The notes below the pieces were generated by a model. That model saw only the letters and a list, made by a program, of their open reading frames with translations. It ran no database searches and was not told where the DNA came from. Source: Rhizobiaceae bacterium (GTDB lineage Bacteria; Pseudomonadota; Alphaproteobacteria; Rhizobiales; Rhizobiaceae). Taken from it: a stretch of 9,028 nt of DNA. The translations under genes were made by a program, and so were the position numbers. Location: positions 1 through 9,028 of the forward strand of contig SCRB01000027.1 in assembly GCA_004299545.1 (NCBI GenBank), given 5' to 3'. How positions within the stretch are numbered: the stretch's first letter is position 1; the number at the start of each line of letters is the position of its first letter. Shown here one piece after another: positions 1 through 6,671 of the stretch.

Positions 1-616
1 GGTCGTTCAATCCGGATTTGACGAAGCTCACCACCTCGTTGCGACGCTCCGGCGGGCCGATGAAATCCGGGTGCGCCTCGTAAAAGGCGAGCAGCCGCTC
101 CTGATAGGCGGAGAGGCGGAAGAAATAGCTTTCCTCCTCGACCCATTCGACCGGCGTTCCCTGCGGTCCGTAGCGCATGCCGTCGGCGCGGACCTCCGTT
201 TCATTCTCGCCGTAATAGGCCTCGTCGCGCACCGAATACCAACCGGCATAGCCGCCCTTGTAGATATCGCCATTCGCCGCCATCGCCTTCCAGATGGCCT
301 GGGAGGACGCGTAATGGCGCGGCTCCGTCGTGCGGATGAAATCGTCGTTGGAACTGTTGACAAGCGTGGCCATACGCCGGAATTCGGCCGAATTCCGGTC
401 GGCGAGTTCGCGCGGCGAAATGCCTTCCTTGCGTGCCGTCTGGAGCATCTTGATGCCATGTTCGTCTGTGCCGGTCAGGAAGAACACGTCCTTGCCGTCG
501 AGGCGCTGGAAACGGGCGAGCGCATCGGTAGCGATGAGTTCGTATGCGTGGCCGATATGCGGCCTGCCGTTCGGGTAGGAAATGGCCGTCGTAATATAGA
601 ACTTCTCTGCTGGCAT
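1..616 (-). CDS. metG: Methionyl-tRNA synthetase, N-terminal part (runs off left edge)
   Basis: Class I aminoacyl-tRNA synthetase that attaches methionine to tRNA-Met in the cytoplasm. The window holds the first 205 codons of a protein that is normally a little over 500 residues. Read leftward from ATG at 616-614, the protein begins [17 protein letters not shown] and carries the class I signature HIGH at residues 20-23 and the TGTDEHG block at 48-54, which form the ATP/Met-binding Rossmann fold. The KMSKS loop and anticodon-binding domain lie outside the window. No cysteine is seen where many MetRS enzymes carry a zinc knuckle (about residues 125-150, reading [13 protein letters not shown]), which fits the metal-free form I associate with alphaproteobacteria. 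The Shine-Dalgarno match is poor. It follows holB after a 61-base gap and is probably co-transcribed with it. Confidence 0.96.
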   Translation of the reverse strand, partial: MPAEKFYITTAISYPNGRPHIGHAYELIATDALARFQRLDGKDVFFLTGTDEHGIKMLQTARKEGISPRELADRNSAEFRRMATLVNSSNDDFIRTTEPRHYASSQAIWKAMAANGDIYKGGYAGWYSVRDEAYYGENETEVRADGMRYGPQGTPVEWVEEESYFFRLSAYQERLLAFYEAHPDFIGPPERRNEVVSFVKSGLND

Positions 617-677
617 CAGGCGGAAATCCGGTTTCTGGGAGAAATGTGGCTGAGATAGCGCATCGCCGCGTACAACG

Positions 678-1742
678 CTATCCCATGCTCCCCGAATGGA
701 CGATTTCGCGCACGCGGCCGATAACGCTCACCACATGCTGGCGGCGATCCAGGTTGAAGGCGTCCGTCTCCGCCATCTGCTGCTTCAGATCCTGCCACAA
801 TGTGCCAAGGCGCCCTGCGAAGAAGACTTCCCCTCTCTCGGCCGCTCCCGCCGCACGCGCCTCGACCAGTTCCAGAACGCCGTTGTTGAACAGGGTGAAC
901 TGGATCGCCTGATCCCTTCCAGAAACGGCGTCGGCAAGGCGGTAGCTTCCAGTAATGTCCGGCTTTACCGCGCCGACCGCTTTCTCTAGCGCCTCCATGA
1001 TCTCGTAGCCGCCGAACTGGGTCATGAGAATGGCCGCCCGCGCGCTTCCAGCGGCCTTTTCCGCCAGGGCGTCGAGCATCTTCGGCTCGGCGGGCATGTC
1101 CGTTTCGAGCGTTGAGAGAACCTTGAGCAGGGCCTCCTTTTCCAGGGGCCGCATGCGGACCAACTGACAACGGGACCGGATCGTCGGCAAAAGGGCGCCC
1201 GGCGAGTGCGCGATCAGGATAAAAAGTGTCCGCTGCGGTGGTTCCTCAAGATTTTTTAACAACGCATTGGCTGCATTAGTATTCATGTCGTCGGCGCTAT
1301 CGACGATAACGATACGGTAGCTGCCGTCATGTGCGGTCATCGACAGGAAACGGCCGACGCGCCTTATCTCGTCGACGGTCAGCGCGCTGCGGAACGTCTT
1401 CGTTTTCTCGTTATAAGGCCGGGCGAGGTGAAGGACCGACGGATGCGAACCGCCGGCGATCTGGCGAAAGAGCGGGGCGTCGGTTTCCGGCCGAGCAAAT
1501 GCTTCGGGGGCTTCGCTCCCAACAGGATAGCGTAGCAGATGATATGCCAGGTGGAAGGCGAAGGTCGCCTTGCCAATCCCATGCGGCCCCGAAAGCAGGA
1601 GCGCATGGTGCAACCGTCCCTGCCGATAGGCCGTGGCAAGCAGGTCGGCGGCTTCCTTGTGGCCAACGAGAAGCGGGTTTTCGCGCGGCTCCGGAACGCC
1701 GGGAATGCTGTCATATTGTTCGGGTGCGAGACGGGCGAACAT
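678..1742 (-). CDS. holB: DNA polymerase III subunit delta prime (clamp loader)
   Basis: AAA+ ATPase-like subunit of the clamp-loader complex that opens and loads the beta sliding clamp during replication. The 354-residue product has a P-loop GPHGIGKAT at residues 52-60. The core segment [16 protein letters not shown] (154-169) is typical of the family, followed by the SRC motif at 190-192 (TIRSRCQ), which supplies the arginine finger to the neighbouring ATPase subunit. The C-terminal third matches the collar region in position but has no short signature. The intact-looking P-loop is common in alphaproteobacterial delta prime, whereas the E. coli protein has lost nucleotide binding. The ATG at 1742 shares one base with the tmk stop (TGATG), which indicates translational coupling. 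A tmk-holB-metG order supports the call. Confidence 0.95.
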   Translation of the reverse strand: MFARLAPEQYDSIPGVPEPRENPLLVGHKEAADLLATAYRQGRLHHALLLSGPHGIGKATFAFHLAYHLLRYPVGSEAPEAFARPETDAPLFRQIAGGSHPSVLHLARPYNEKTKTFRSALTVDEIRRVGRFLSMTAHDGSYRIVIVDSADDMNTNAANALLKNLEEPPQRTLFILIAHSPGALLPTIRSRCQLVRMRPLEKEALLKVLSTLETDMPAEPKMLDALAEKAAGSARAAILMTQFGGYEIMEALEKAVGAVKPDITGSYRLADAVSGRDQAIQFTLFNNGVLELVEARAAGAAERGEVFFAGRLGTLWQDLKQQMAETDAFNLDRRQHVVSVIGRVREIVHSGSMG

Positions 1743-2419
1743 CAGATCTCATCCCCTGCCCGCTCCAGGGGCGGCTTTATGCCCGAGGCTTCAAGGCGCG
1801 TTTCGACGATCTCGGCTATCCTGCTTCCAATCCTTTGAGGTGTGTCGGACGCATCGACGACCACACAGCGTTCGGGTTCTTTCCGGGCGATATCGAGGAA
1901 CGCCTTGCGCCGCTTCCGGTGAATGGCGAGCGCTTCCTTCTCGAACCGGTCGGCGATGCCTGTCCCGCGCCTTTGCGTCGCTCGCCGCAGCCCTTCCGCG
2001 GGGTCGATGTCCAGGACGAAGGTCAGGTCCGGCATCATCCCGTTGACGGTCACGCGCTCCAGCGAAACCATGAAGGAAGGCTGAAGATGGCTGGTAATGC
2101 CCTGGTAGACACGCGAGGAATCGATAAATCGGTCGCACAGGACGATCGCGCCTCTCGCGACGGCGGGGCGGACCAGCTGTTCGACGTGATCCGAGCGGGC
2201 CGCCGCGAACAGGATCGCCTCCATCGCCGGACCGAACGGCTCGGCCGCTCCCGAAAGAATGACGTGGCGAAGCGCCTCCGCGCCCTGCGAGCCGCCGGGT
2301 TCGCGGGTCACGACGACATCGAACCCCTTGCCACGAAGCCGATCGGCCAGAGCGTCGATCTGGGTCGATTTGCCGGCGCCCTCCCCGCCCTCGAATGTAA
2401 TGAAAAAGCCGCGCGCCAA
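1742..2419 (-). CDS. tmk: Thymidylate (dTMP) kinase
   Basis: Phosphorylates dTMP to dTDP with ATP in the cytoplasm, the last dedicated step of dTTP supply. At 225 residues it is slightly longer than the usual 205-215 because of a C-terminal tail. Motifs in order: P-loop GGEGAGKST at 11-19; TREPGG at 38-43, which positions the substrate phosphate; CDRFIDSS at 95-102 (DR(F/Y) motif); and a basic LID region around 145-160 ([16 protein letters not shown]). The start is TTG at 2419-2417, because no ATG precedes the P-loop in this frame; an AAGG lies six bases upstream. The gene ends inside the holB start codon. The 103-base gap to the upstream carboxypeptidase gene shows no clear terminator. Confidence 0.95.
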   Translation of the reverse strand: MARGFFITFEGGEGAGKSTQIDALADRLRGKGFDVVVTREPGGSQGAEALRHVILSGAAEPFGPAMEAILFAAARSDHVEQLVRPAVARGAIVLCDRFIDSSRVYQGITSHLQPSFMVSLERVTVNGMMPDLTFVLDIDPAEGLRRATQRRGTGIADRFEKEALAIHRKRRKAFLDIARKEPERCVVVDASDTPQRIGSRIAEIVETRLEASGIKPPLERAGDEI

Positions 2420-2522
2420 TGCCTGCCTTTCGAACGTCAGATATGTCGTGCCAGCGAAAACGTCCTCGCTATCGCAAGCTTAGTTAGGCTCACGCGCCAC
2501 GGAAATCCATGCGAAACAGCAT

Positions 2523-3689
2523 CTAGCGCAGCCAGCCTACCGCCAGTTCCTCCATGGCGCTGGCCGCCCTCTGGTAAAGCGTGCCGACCCCTACCGATTG
2601 CGCCGCATAAAGCGATGTCTCCTGGCTGAGCGTTCCTCCTATGAAGACGCGGAGCGTTCCCACCTTCGTCCCTTCCTCCACCGGCGCCACCAGCGGCCCC
2701 TTGTAAACCACCTTGGCGGTCAGCTGATCCCTGTTCGTCAGCGGGACAAAAATCGAGATCGGCCCTTTCGCCTTGAGCGGTACCTCCGATTGCGCGCCGC
2801 CGAAAACCGCCGCCTCTCCGACCACCTCGTCGCTGCCGAAGAGTTTCGATTTCTGGAACGCATTCAGTCCCCATGCCAGCATCTTGCGCGCCTCCTCGGC
2901 CCGCTCCGCTGCGCTCGAAAGGCCGCTCATCGCCAGAAAGAGCCGCCGTCCTTCCCGTTGCGCCGAGGCTACGATCGCGTAGCCGGAAGCGTCGGTGAAA
3001 CCCGTCTTCATGCCGTCCGCTCCGATATCCATGGTCAGGAGCGGATCACGGTTGCGCTGGTTGATCTTGTTCCACTTGAAATCGGGCAGCGAGAAATAGT
3101 GATAGAATTCCGGATAGTCCTGCCAGATATGGAGACCGAGCATCGCCAGTTCACGGACGGTGGACACTTCTCCGTCCTCCGGCAGGCCCGTCGCATTTCT
3201 AAAGACCGATTTGTCCAGCCCGAGCCTGCGCGCCCGTTCCGTCATCTGCTGCGCGAAATTATCTTCCGTTCCCGCCATTCCTTCCGCCACGGCGATGCAG
3301 GCGTCGTTAGCTGAAACGACCGCCATTCCCTTGATCAGATCTTCCAGCGGGACGGACGATTTGACGGCGGCGAACATGGTCGAGCCGCCCGAGCCGGCGC
3401 CGCCCTTCTTCCAGGCGTTGACACTGATGTAGAACTTGTCCGCCAGCGTCAGGCGCCCCGCCTTGATGGCATGGAAAACCATTTCGAGCGTCATCAACTT
3501 CGCCAGCGAGGCCGGCGGTATCAACTTGTCGGCATTCTTGGAAAAGAGGATCGTGCCCGTCTGAGCGTCGATCAGGAAGGCTTCGCCGGCCTTCGTCTCG
3601 AACAGTTCCGCATGAGCCCGCACGACGAATGGTGCCCCCGCGAACAAGGTAAGCACGACGCATACCAGAACTCGTGTCAGCGCGACCAT
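2523..3689 (-). CDS. D-alanyl-D-alanine carboxypeptidase (PBP5/6-type, peptidase S11)
   Basis: Low-molecular-weight penicillin-binding protein that removes the terminal D-Ala from peptidoglycan pentapeptides in the periplasm. Starting from ATG at 3689 it has 388 residues. Residues 1-27 form a Sec signal peptide ending AHA before ELFETK. The serine-protease fold carries the three family motifs: SLAK (catalytic Ser61, Lys64), SAN at 126-128 and KTG at 228-230. A PBP5-type C-terminal beta domain occupies roughly residues 265-350. The last 18 residues (LYQRAASAMEELAVGWLR) look like the amphipathic helix that anchors such enzymes to the outer face of the inner membrane. A TTG seven codons upstream (3710) keeps the frame open, but ATG 3689 gives the more normal signal peptide and has a G-rich site just before it. 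It lies 57 bases after rlpA. The family is dacA/dacC/dacF; I cannot choose the symbol. Confidence 0.94.
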   Translation of the reverse strand: MVALTRVLVCVVLTLFAGAPFVVRAHAELFETKAGEAFLIDAQTGTILFSKNADKLIPPASLAKLMTLEMVFHAIKAGRLTLADKFYISVNAWKKGGAGSGGSTMFAAVKSSVPLEDLIKGMAVVSANDACIAVAEGMAGTEDNFAQQMTERARRLGLDKSVFRNATGLPEDGEVSTVRELAMLGLHIWQDYPEFYHYFSLPDFKWNKINQRNRDPLLTMDIGADGMKTGFTDASGYAIVASAQREGRRLFLAMSGLSSAAERAEEARKMLAWGLNAFQKSKLFGSDEVVGEAAVFGGAQSEVPLKAKGPISIFVPLTNRDQLTAKVVYKGPLVAPVEEGTKVGTLRVFIGGTLSQETSLYAAQSVGVGTLYQRAASAMEELAVGWLR

Positions 3690-3746
3690 TGCCCCAAGCC
3701 GGATTTCCAAGCCATGGAAGAACCTACCAGCAATGGAAGGGCCGGA

Positions 3747-4811
3747 TCAACCGGCGCGGTCGTCCGCGCCCTTTGCGCCGGATTGTCCACGCTTCCAGGA
3801 AGCGACGATGTCGGAAGGGGTCATCTTCCCGCCCGGCTTGACGATCAGGTCGAAAGCGTCGCTTGCGCGCTCGATCCGCATCTCGGAATAACCGAGTGTC
3901 GGCAACGGCTCGCTCGCCACGGTCTCCGGTGCCCCGAGTTCCGGCCGTTCCGGCACAATCGGCCCAACCGCCGGCAGGACCGGATCGCGACCGTCATATA
4001 GATCGGCCGCTGCCATGCGGGTTGCGGTACCGGCCGAAGGGCTGGCTACGACCTGATTAAGCGCCAGAATCGCCGGGTCCGGGCGAGTCCGGGGAATGGC
4101 CGCGAAAGTCCTCCCGCTCGGCGTCGAGCCGTTCATTGCGACCATCACGCCGGGCGTCGTATCCCGGCCGGGAGAGCGCCGCCCGTCGCCTGGACGATAG
4201 GAAGCAAGAAGAAAGGGCTCGTCCTTGCCGTCGAGGGGCGCGCGTCCGATATAGTCCACGCGGACTTTCGCCACGCCGGTGCGGCTGTAGTCGAGAAGTT
4301 GCGCGGCTTCCTTGGAAAGATCGATGATACGGCCGTTGGCATAGGGGCCGCGGTCGTTGACGCGAACGACCACGGAACTGCCGTTCAGGAGATTCGTCAC
4401 GCGGGCATAGCTTGGAAGCGGTAATGTCGGATGGGCGGCTGTCAGATTGGTCTGGTCGTAGATCTCGCCATTGGCCGTGAGCCGGCCTTGAAAGGCATCG
4501 CCATACCATGAGGCGGCACCGACGGCGCTATAGTGACTGTAATCCTTGGGGTAGTACCACTGTCCCTTGACCTTGTACGGCTGGCCGACCTGCTCCCGTC
4601 CGCCGCCCCGCGGCAGGCGGGATTGCTTGCCGGTGACACGTGGGCTGGCTTTCACGCCATATTCCTTTTCGGAAAAATATTCCTTGGAATGATGCGAAGC
4701 CATCTGCGTCGTATCGGAGGCACAGGCGGCAAGAAATCCAGCAGTGGCAGCAAGAGCGAGAAAGGACGACGCGCGGTAAATCCGCCGGCGTGCAACTTCA
4801 TTCATTCGCAA
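3747..4811 (-). CDS. rlpA: RlpA-like septal ring lipoprotein (double-psi beta-barrel)
   Basis: Member of the RlpA family, whose Pseudomonas aeruginosa version is a lytic transglycosylase acting on stem-peptide-free (denuded) glycan strands at the septum. The N-terminus is a lipoprotein signal with lipobox LAAC and Cys30 as the expected lipidated residue. A linker (31-95) leads to the double-psi beta-barrel: GAASWYGDAFQGRLTANGE (98-116) and RVNDRGPYANGRIIDLS (150-166). Asp153 is the candidate catalytic acid. The rest (from about 190) is low-complexity and Pro/Ala-rich, and there is no C-terminal SPOR domain like that of E. coli RlpA, so septal targeting must differ or be absent. TTG at 4811 sits five bases after a good GAGGGG; the in-frame ATG at 4805 sits eleven bases after it, so TTG is at least as likely. 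It heads the leftward gene row. Confidence 0.9.
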   Translation of the reverse strand: MRMNEVARRRIYRASSFLALAATAGFLAACASDTTQMASHHSKEYFSEKEYGVKASPRVTGKQSRLPRGGGREQVGQPYKVKGQWYYPKDYSHYSAVGAASWYGDAFQGRLTANGEIYDQTNLTAAHPTLPLPSYARVTNLLNGSSVVVRVNDRGPYANGRIIDLSKEAAQLLDYSRTGVAKVRVDYIGRAPLDGKDEPFLLASYRPGDGRRSPGRDTTPGVMVAMNGSTPSGRTFAAIPRTRPDPAILALNQVVASPSAGTATRMAAADLYDGRDPVLPAVGPIVPERPELGAPETVASEPLPTLGYSEMRIERASDAFDLIVKPGGKMTPSDIVASWKRGQSGAKGADDRAG

Positions 4812-4816
4812 TTCGT

Positions 4817-4822
4817 CCCCTC
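4817..4822 (-). promoter_or_regulatory. Ribosome binding site of rlpA favouring a TTG start
   Basis: Minus-strand GAGGGG lies five bases before TTG 4811 and eleven before ATG 4805. Spacing favours TTG; the two starts differ by only two residues in the signal peptide. Confidence 0.5.
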
Positions 4823-4885
4823 GATCGCCTTTGCCGGCCGCTTATGCCAGGCAGGCATTCGTCAATGTCTCGGTGCTACCTCTCC

Positions 4886-4936
4886 AGGCCACCAGTTCCT
4901 GTGTTGAAAATAAACAGGAATTCGTTGAGGTGGCCT
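4886..4936. promoter_or_regulatory. Bipartite hairpin upstream of rlpA
   Basis: The outer arms AGGCCACC (4886-4893) and GGTGGCCT (4929-4936) are perfectly complementary over 8 bp. The inner arms TTCCTGT (4896-4902) and ACAGGAA (4914-4920) are perfect over 7 bp and enclose an 11-base AT-rich loop. An asymmetric internal loop (2 versus 8 bases) separates the two stems. No T-run follows on either strand, so it is not an ordinary intrinsic terminator. It lies about 75 bases upstream of rlpA and could be an RNA element in the leader, an operator or a small intergenic repeat. Confidence 0.45.
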
Positions 4937-5235
4937 TAATCAACTGTGGCTTCAAACCGGCGGGAATGTGACCGGATCGAGAAGAAAAGACAAGCCTTTT
5001 TCGATGGAAACGGGCGCCCGCTTGCTCGAGCGGCCATATCCATGCGAACAGACGGGAAACATTGCGACGGGATCGCGTTGCCCATGAAAATTTCGCCGGA
5101 ACGCGCCGACAGGTGCTGTGCGGGAGACACGGTTGCCGTTAAAACGACCTCCGCGACTTGAGCTTATCGACAGATTCTCGATATTCATGTCATGGTCGTG
5201 CCGGCGCCAACGGCCAGTCTCCGAAAGGGATAAGG

Positions 5236-5484
5236 ATGGAAGAGAATATTGAAAAATATGGTGTTGCCGTCATTGTCGTCTTCGGCGCGCTGATCATCGG
5301 CGGCCTGATGGCCGCAACGATCAGCTTCGGCCATCGCAACGGGTTTCTTTTTTCTCTCGGCGCCGCGACCGCAGCATGGATCACGGGCTTCACCATGGTC
5401 CTGAACCTGCCACGCGTCTATGGCGTGATCGTCGCGATTTCCATCCTTTTGGCCCTGTGCGCCACACTTTCACTGGTGATTTGA
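5236..5484 (+). CDS. Small three-helix membrane protein of unknown function
   Basis: I do not recognise a named family. The 82-residue product has a short acidic start (MEENIEKYG) and then three likely membrane helices at about 9-29, 36-56 and 61-81, joined by short loops (SFGHRN and NLPR). It has no signal peptide, metal-binding motif or catalytic motif. ATG 5236 is preceded by an A/G-rich ribosome site (AAAGGGATAAGG), which chooses this start over an open frame beginning upstream at 5158. It is divergent from rlpA and followed by a RIME-like repeat, so it is probably a single-gene unit. GC-rich third positions support real coding. Confidence 0.75.
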   Translation: MEENIEKYGVAVIVVFGALIIGGLMAATISFGHRNGFLFSLGAATAAWITGFTMVLNLPRVYGVIVAISILLALCATLSLVI

Positions 5485-5505
5485 TGCCAAAACGGCATGG
5501 TCGGT

Positions 5506-5611
5506 CTAGAGCGTTTCCGTTTTTCTCTGAATCACGGAACAGCTCTATCTCTTTGTTTTTAAGCAATTCCGGACACAAAACCGCTTCACACTTTTGCTGG
5601 AATTGCTCTAG
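5506..5611. repeat. RIME-type intergenic palindromic repeat
   Basis: This 106-base element is bounded by CTAGAGC (5506-5512) and its complement GCTCTAG (5605-5611). It contains two sub-palindromes. The left one pairs GAGCGTTTCCG with CGGAACAGCTC, with a small mismatch. The right one pairs GCAATTCC (5553-5560) with GGAATTGC (5599-5606). Layout and wording match the Rhizobium-specific intergenic mosaic elements (RIME) that occur in many copies in Rhizobium and Sinorhizobium genomes. It lies between two small plus-strand genes and may act as a transcript-end structure. Identification is from memory of the family. Confidence 0.8.
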
Positions 5612-5654
5612 GCCGCGCTGACCTACTAAAAGGCTGCCAACGGGAAGAAACGCC

Positions 5655-5873
5655 ATGATCTTCGCCATCCTGCTCTGCAGCACCTATGCCGGTCACCCCG
5701 ACATGAATACGTGCACCCCTCTCCACGCGACGCACTTCCAGTCGCTCTCGGCCTGCGAGGCCGAACTGACGAAGCTGCGCGCGGAAGCACGCGGGAAAGG
5801 CGTCTCGATCGAAGGTGCAACTGTGGTCAACGGGATCAGGTCGGATACCAGGCTGGTGTGCAAGCGGGGGTGA
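5655..5873 (+). CDS. Small cysteine-containing hypothetical protein, possibly exported
   Basis: Not recognised as a named family. The 72-residue product starts MIFAILLCSTYAG, a short hydrophobic stretch that could be a minimal signal or membrane-contact segment. It has cysteines at 8, 20, 34 and 69; the last three could form disulfides if the protein is exported. The middle (CEAELTKLRAEARGKGV) is charged and probably helical. The ribosome site GGGAAG lies seven bases before ATG 5655. Third-position GC is high and like the core genes. It sits between the RIME-like repeat and the broken tRNA gene, on the chromosomal side of the junction. Similar short proteins are common in rhizobia, but I cannot give a function. 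Confidence 0.65.
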   Translation: MIFAILLCSTYAGHPDMNTCTPLHATHFQSLSACEAELTKLRAEARGKGVSIEGATVVNGIRSDTRLVCKRG

Positions 5874-6031
5874 AGATCACCGCCGACGCGCATACCGGGA
5901 ACGCGGGCCAGGTTGACGCCGCGATCCCGTGCGCGGTAAAGGCGGGCGCTCGGGATCATTCGGTAGCAAATAGCGGCAAAAGCTCATTCGAGCCATTGCG
6001 TCAAAGAGAGAAAGCGAACGAAATCAACGCT

Positions 6032-6070
6032 GGAGGGATGGCCGAGCGGTTTAAGGCACCGGTCTTGAAA
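6032..6070 (+). pseudogene. tRNA-Ser(UGA) gene, 5' half only
   Basis: The stretch reproduces the first 39 bases of a serine tRNA. It has a seven-base acceptor strand GGAGGGA (6032-6038), TG at positions 8-9, a D-arm with GCC/GGC stem (6041-6057), an anticodon 5' stem CCGGT (6059-6063) and the loop CTTGAAA (6064-6070), with anticodon TGA at 6066-6068. The expected 3' stem ACCGG does not follow; neither do the long variable arm, the GGTTCGAATCC T-arm or the CCA-proximal end in the next 300 bases. Identity ends exactly at the last loop base, as expected for recombination in the anticodon loop. tRNA-Ser(UGA) is normally essential, so a complete copy should exist elsewhere, perhaps at the other end of an integrated element. 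Confidence 0.8.
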
Positions 6071-6128
6071 TTCGCTTATTGTCGTATTCCCTCGTACCGG
6101 ATTATCCCGGCATGTGCTTGAATTTCAA
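6065..6128. repeat. Inverted repeat overlapping the tRNA anticodon loop (candidate attachment-site region)
   Basis: TTGAAATTC (6065-6073) and GAATTTCAA (6120-6128) are perfectly complementary 9-mers, 46 bases apart. The left copy contains the last six bases of the tRNA-Ser anticodon loop plus the first three bases of foreign sequence. This marks the junction at which chromosomal and accessory DNA meet. The spacing is too large for a simple recombinase core site, so its role is uncertain. Confidence 0.4.
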
Positions 6129-6177
6129 TATCATAGCGGCGCCCCCTCGCCTGTCTGTATTGCTCTGTCCCGCTTCG

Positions 6178-6210
6178 TGCTACGCAGTTGAGTAGCAAAA
6201 ATCGTAGCAA
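6178..6210. repeat. Heptamer cluster, candidate integrase arm sites
   Basis: TGCTACG (6178-6184) is followed by GTAGCAA in direct repeat at 6192-6198 and 6204-6210. CGTAGCA at 6203-6209 is the exact complement of the first heptamer. Short repeats of this sort 100-150 bases from a core site are typical of integrase arm-type binding sites. That function is inferred from position and pattern only. Confidence 0.4.
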
Positions 6211-6309
6211 GCTGTTCCTGAGTCGTTCTGCGCGCTTGCCCGTGTGCGTCGGTTGCGCGATGCTGGCGACGGCGTGAGGGGATTAGATGAGCTACAAAAT
6301 ATATAGAGC

Positions 6310-6579
6310 GTGCAGAAGTTTACCGATTTGGGGCAGGCTGGAATTGCCCTCTTTATGGTGGCGCCGATAGTTTCTGCCGGCGCGTACCTATGGCTTCTCG
6401 ATCAGCTTTCTCAGCCGGAATTTCTCCGAAACTTGGTTGCACCAGCATTTTTGCTTGGCGCGGGAAGTCTCGCTTTTCTCGCCGGTTGCGTCATGCTCCT
6501 GATTGGCCGTTCGCAGGTTTTTACCGTCGAGCGCATCGATCAGGTGAAAGAAGATCCTCGAAGTTCTGACTTCCGATAA
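6310..6579 (+). CDS. Small two-helix membrane protein of unknown function
   Basis: Unrecognised 89-residue protein with two likely membrane helices at about 11-30 (IALFMVAPIVSAGAYLWLL) and 42-65 (VAPAFLLGAGSLAFLAGCVMLLI), and a charged cytosolic-type tail (VERIDQVKEDPRSSDFR). The start is uncertain: GTG 6310 follows an in-frame stop at 6304-6306 and has no clear ribosome site, while ATG 6355 would cut into helix one. A strong GAGGGG ribosome site lies upstream but serves an ATG at 6287 in another frame. This raises the possibility of translational coupling to a 27-codon leader, or a frameshift at the gene start. It is the first gene past the tRNA junction. Confidence 0.5.
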   Translation: MQKFTDLGQAGIALFMVAPIVSAGAYLWLLDQLSQPEFLRNLVAPAFLLGAGSLAFLAGCVMLLIGRSQVFTVERIDQVKEDPRSSDFR

Positions 6580-6610
6580 CCTGATTTTTTCGGAACTCAG
6601 CCTATCTGAC

Positions 6611-6638
6611 CAAGCATTCCCCTCGCGGGGAAGGCTTG
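6611..6638. promoter_or_regulatory. Strong hairpin upstream of the excisionase-type gene
   Basis: CAAGCATTCCCC (6611-6622) pairs with GGGGAAGGCTTG (6627-6638) around a TCGC tetraloop: twelve base pairs with one mismatch (A6616/G6633). No T-run follows, so it is a weak candidate for a terminator. It ends 33 bases before the ATG of the helix-turn-helix gene, where it could act as an operator or leader structure. Confidence 0.45.
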
Positions 6639-6671
6639 CGCGCCGCGTCGTCATACCGGAAACTCGCCTGC

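Larger units (their letters stand above)
4812..5235. other. Non-coding intergenic stretch between divergent rlpA and a small membrane protein gene
   Basis: This 424-base stretch separates leftward rlpA from the rightward gene at 5236, so it should contain both promoters. Visible contents are the rlpA ribosome binding site, a small palindrome ATGCC-N5-GGCAT at 4844-4858, and a bipartite hairpin at 4886-4936. A TTGACG sits on the minus strand at 4865-4860 but has no convincing -10 at proper spacing. A 71-codon open frame (4946-5161) has mixed third-position composition and no clear ribosome site, and I do not regard it as a gene. Confidence 0.5.

Noticed and set aside
1331..2629. A very long plus-strand open frame (over 400 codons) antisense to holB and tmk.
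   Set aside because: It is the mirror of two well-supported minus-strand genes in high-GC DNA. Its translation is Arg/Ala-rich with no recognisable domain.
4946..5161. A 71-codon plus-strand frame starting GTG, with an RR-like start resembling a PilZ domain.
   Set aside because: It lacks the D/NxSxxG motif, third-position GC is mixed, and the ribosome site is weak and far away; probably chance.
5913..5942. TTGACG at 5913 with TAAAGG at 5937 as the tRNA-Ser promoter.
   Set aside because: The -10 is weak, the spacer is 18, and it would start about 80 bases before the tRNA; not convincing.
5923..5957. Inverted repeat GATCCCG/CGGGATC as a terminator for the 5655-5873 gene.
   Set aside because: Seven-base arms with a 21-base loop and no T-run make a poor terminator; possible but unsupported.
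5711..6121. An open frame running from inside the small Cys-protein gene through the tRNA-Ser half.
   Set aside because: It overlaps a better gene and a tRNA fragment in another frame, and its translation is low-complexity and basic.
6071..6400. A group I intron interrupting the tRNA-Ser anticodon loop, as known in some bacterial tRNA genes.
   Set aside because: No 3' exon (ACCGG stem, variable arm, GGTTCGAATCC, TCCCTCC) is found in the following 300 bases, which would contain it for a usual intron size.
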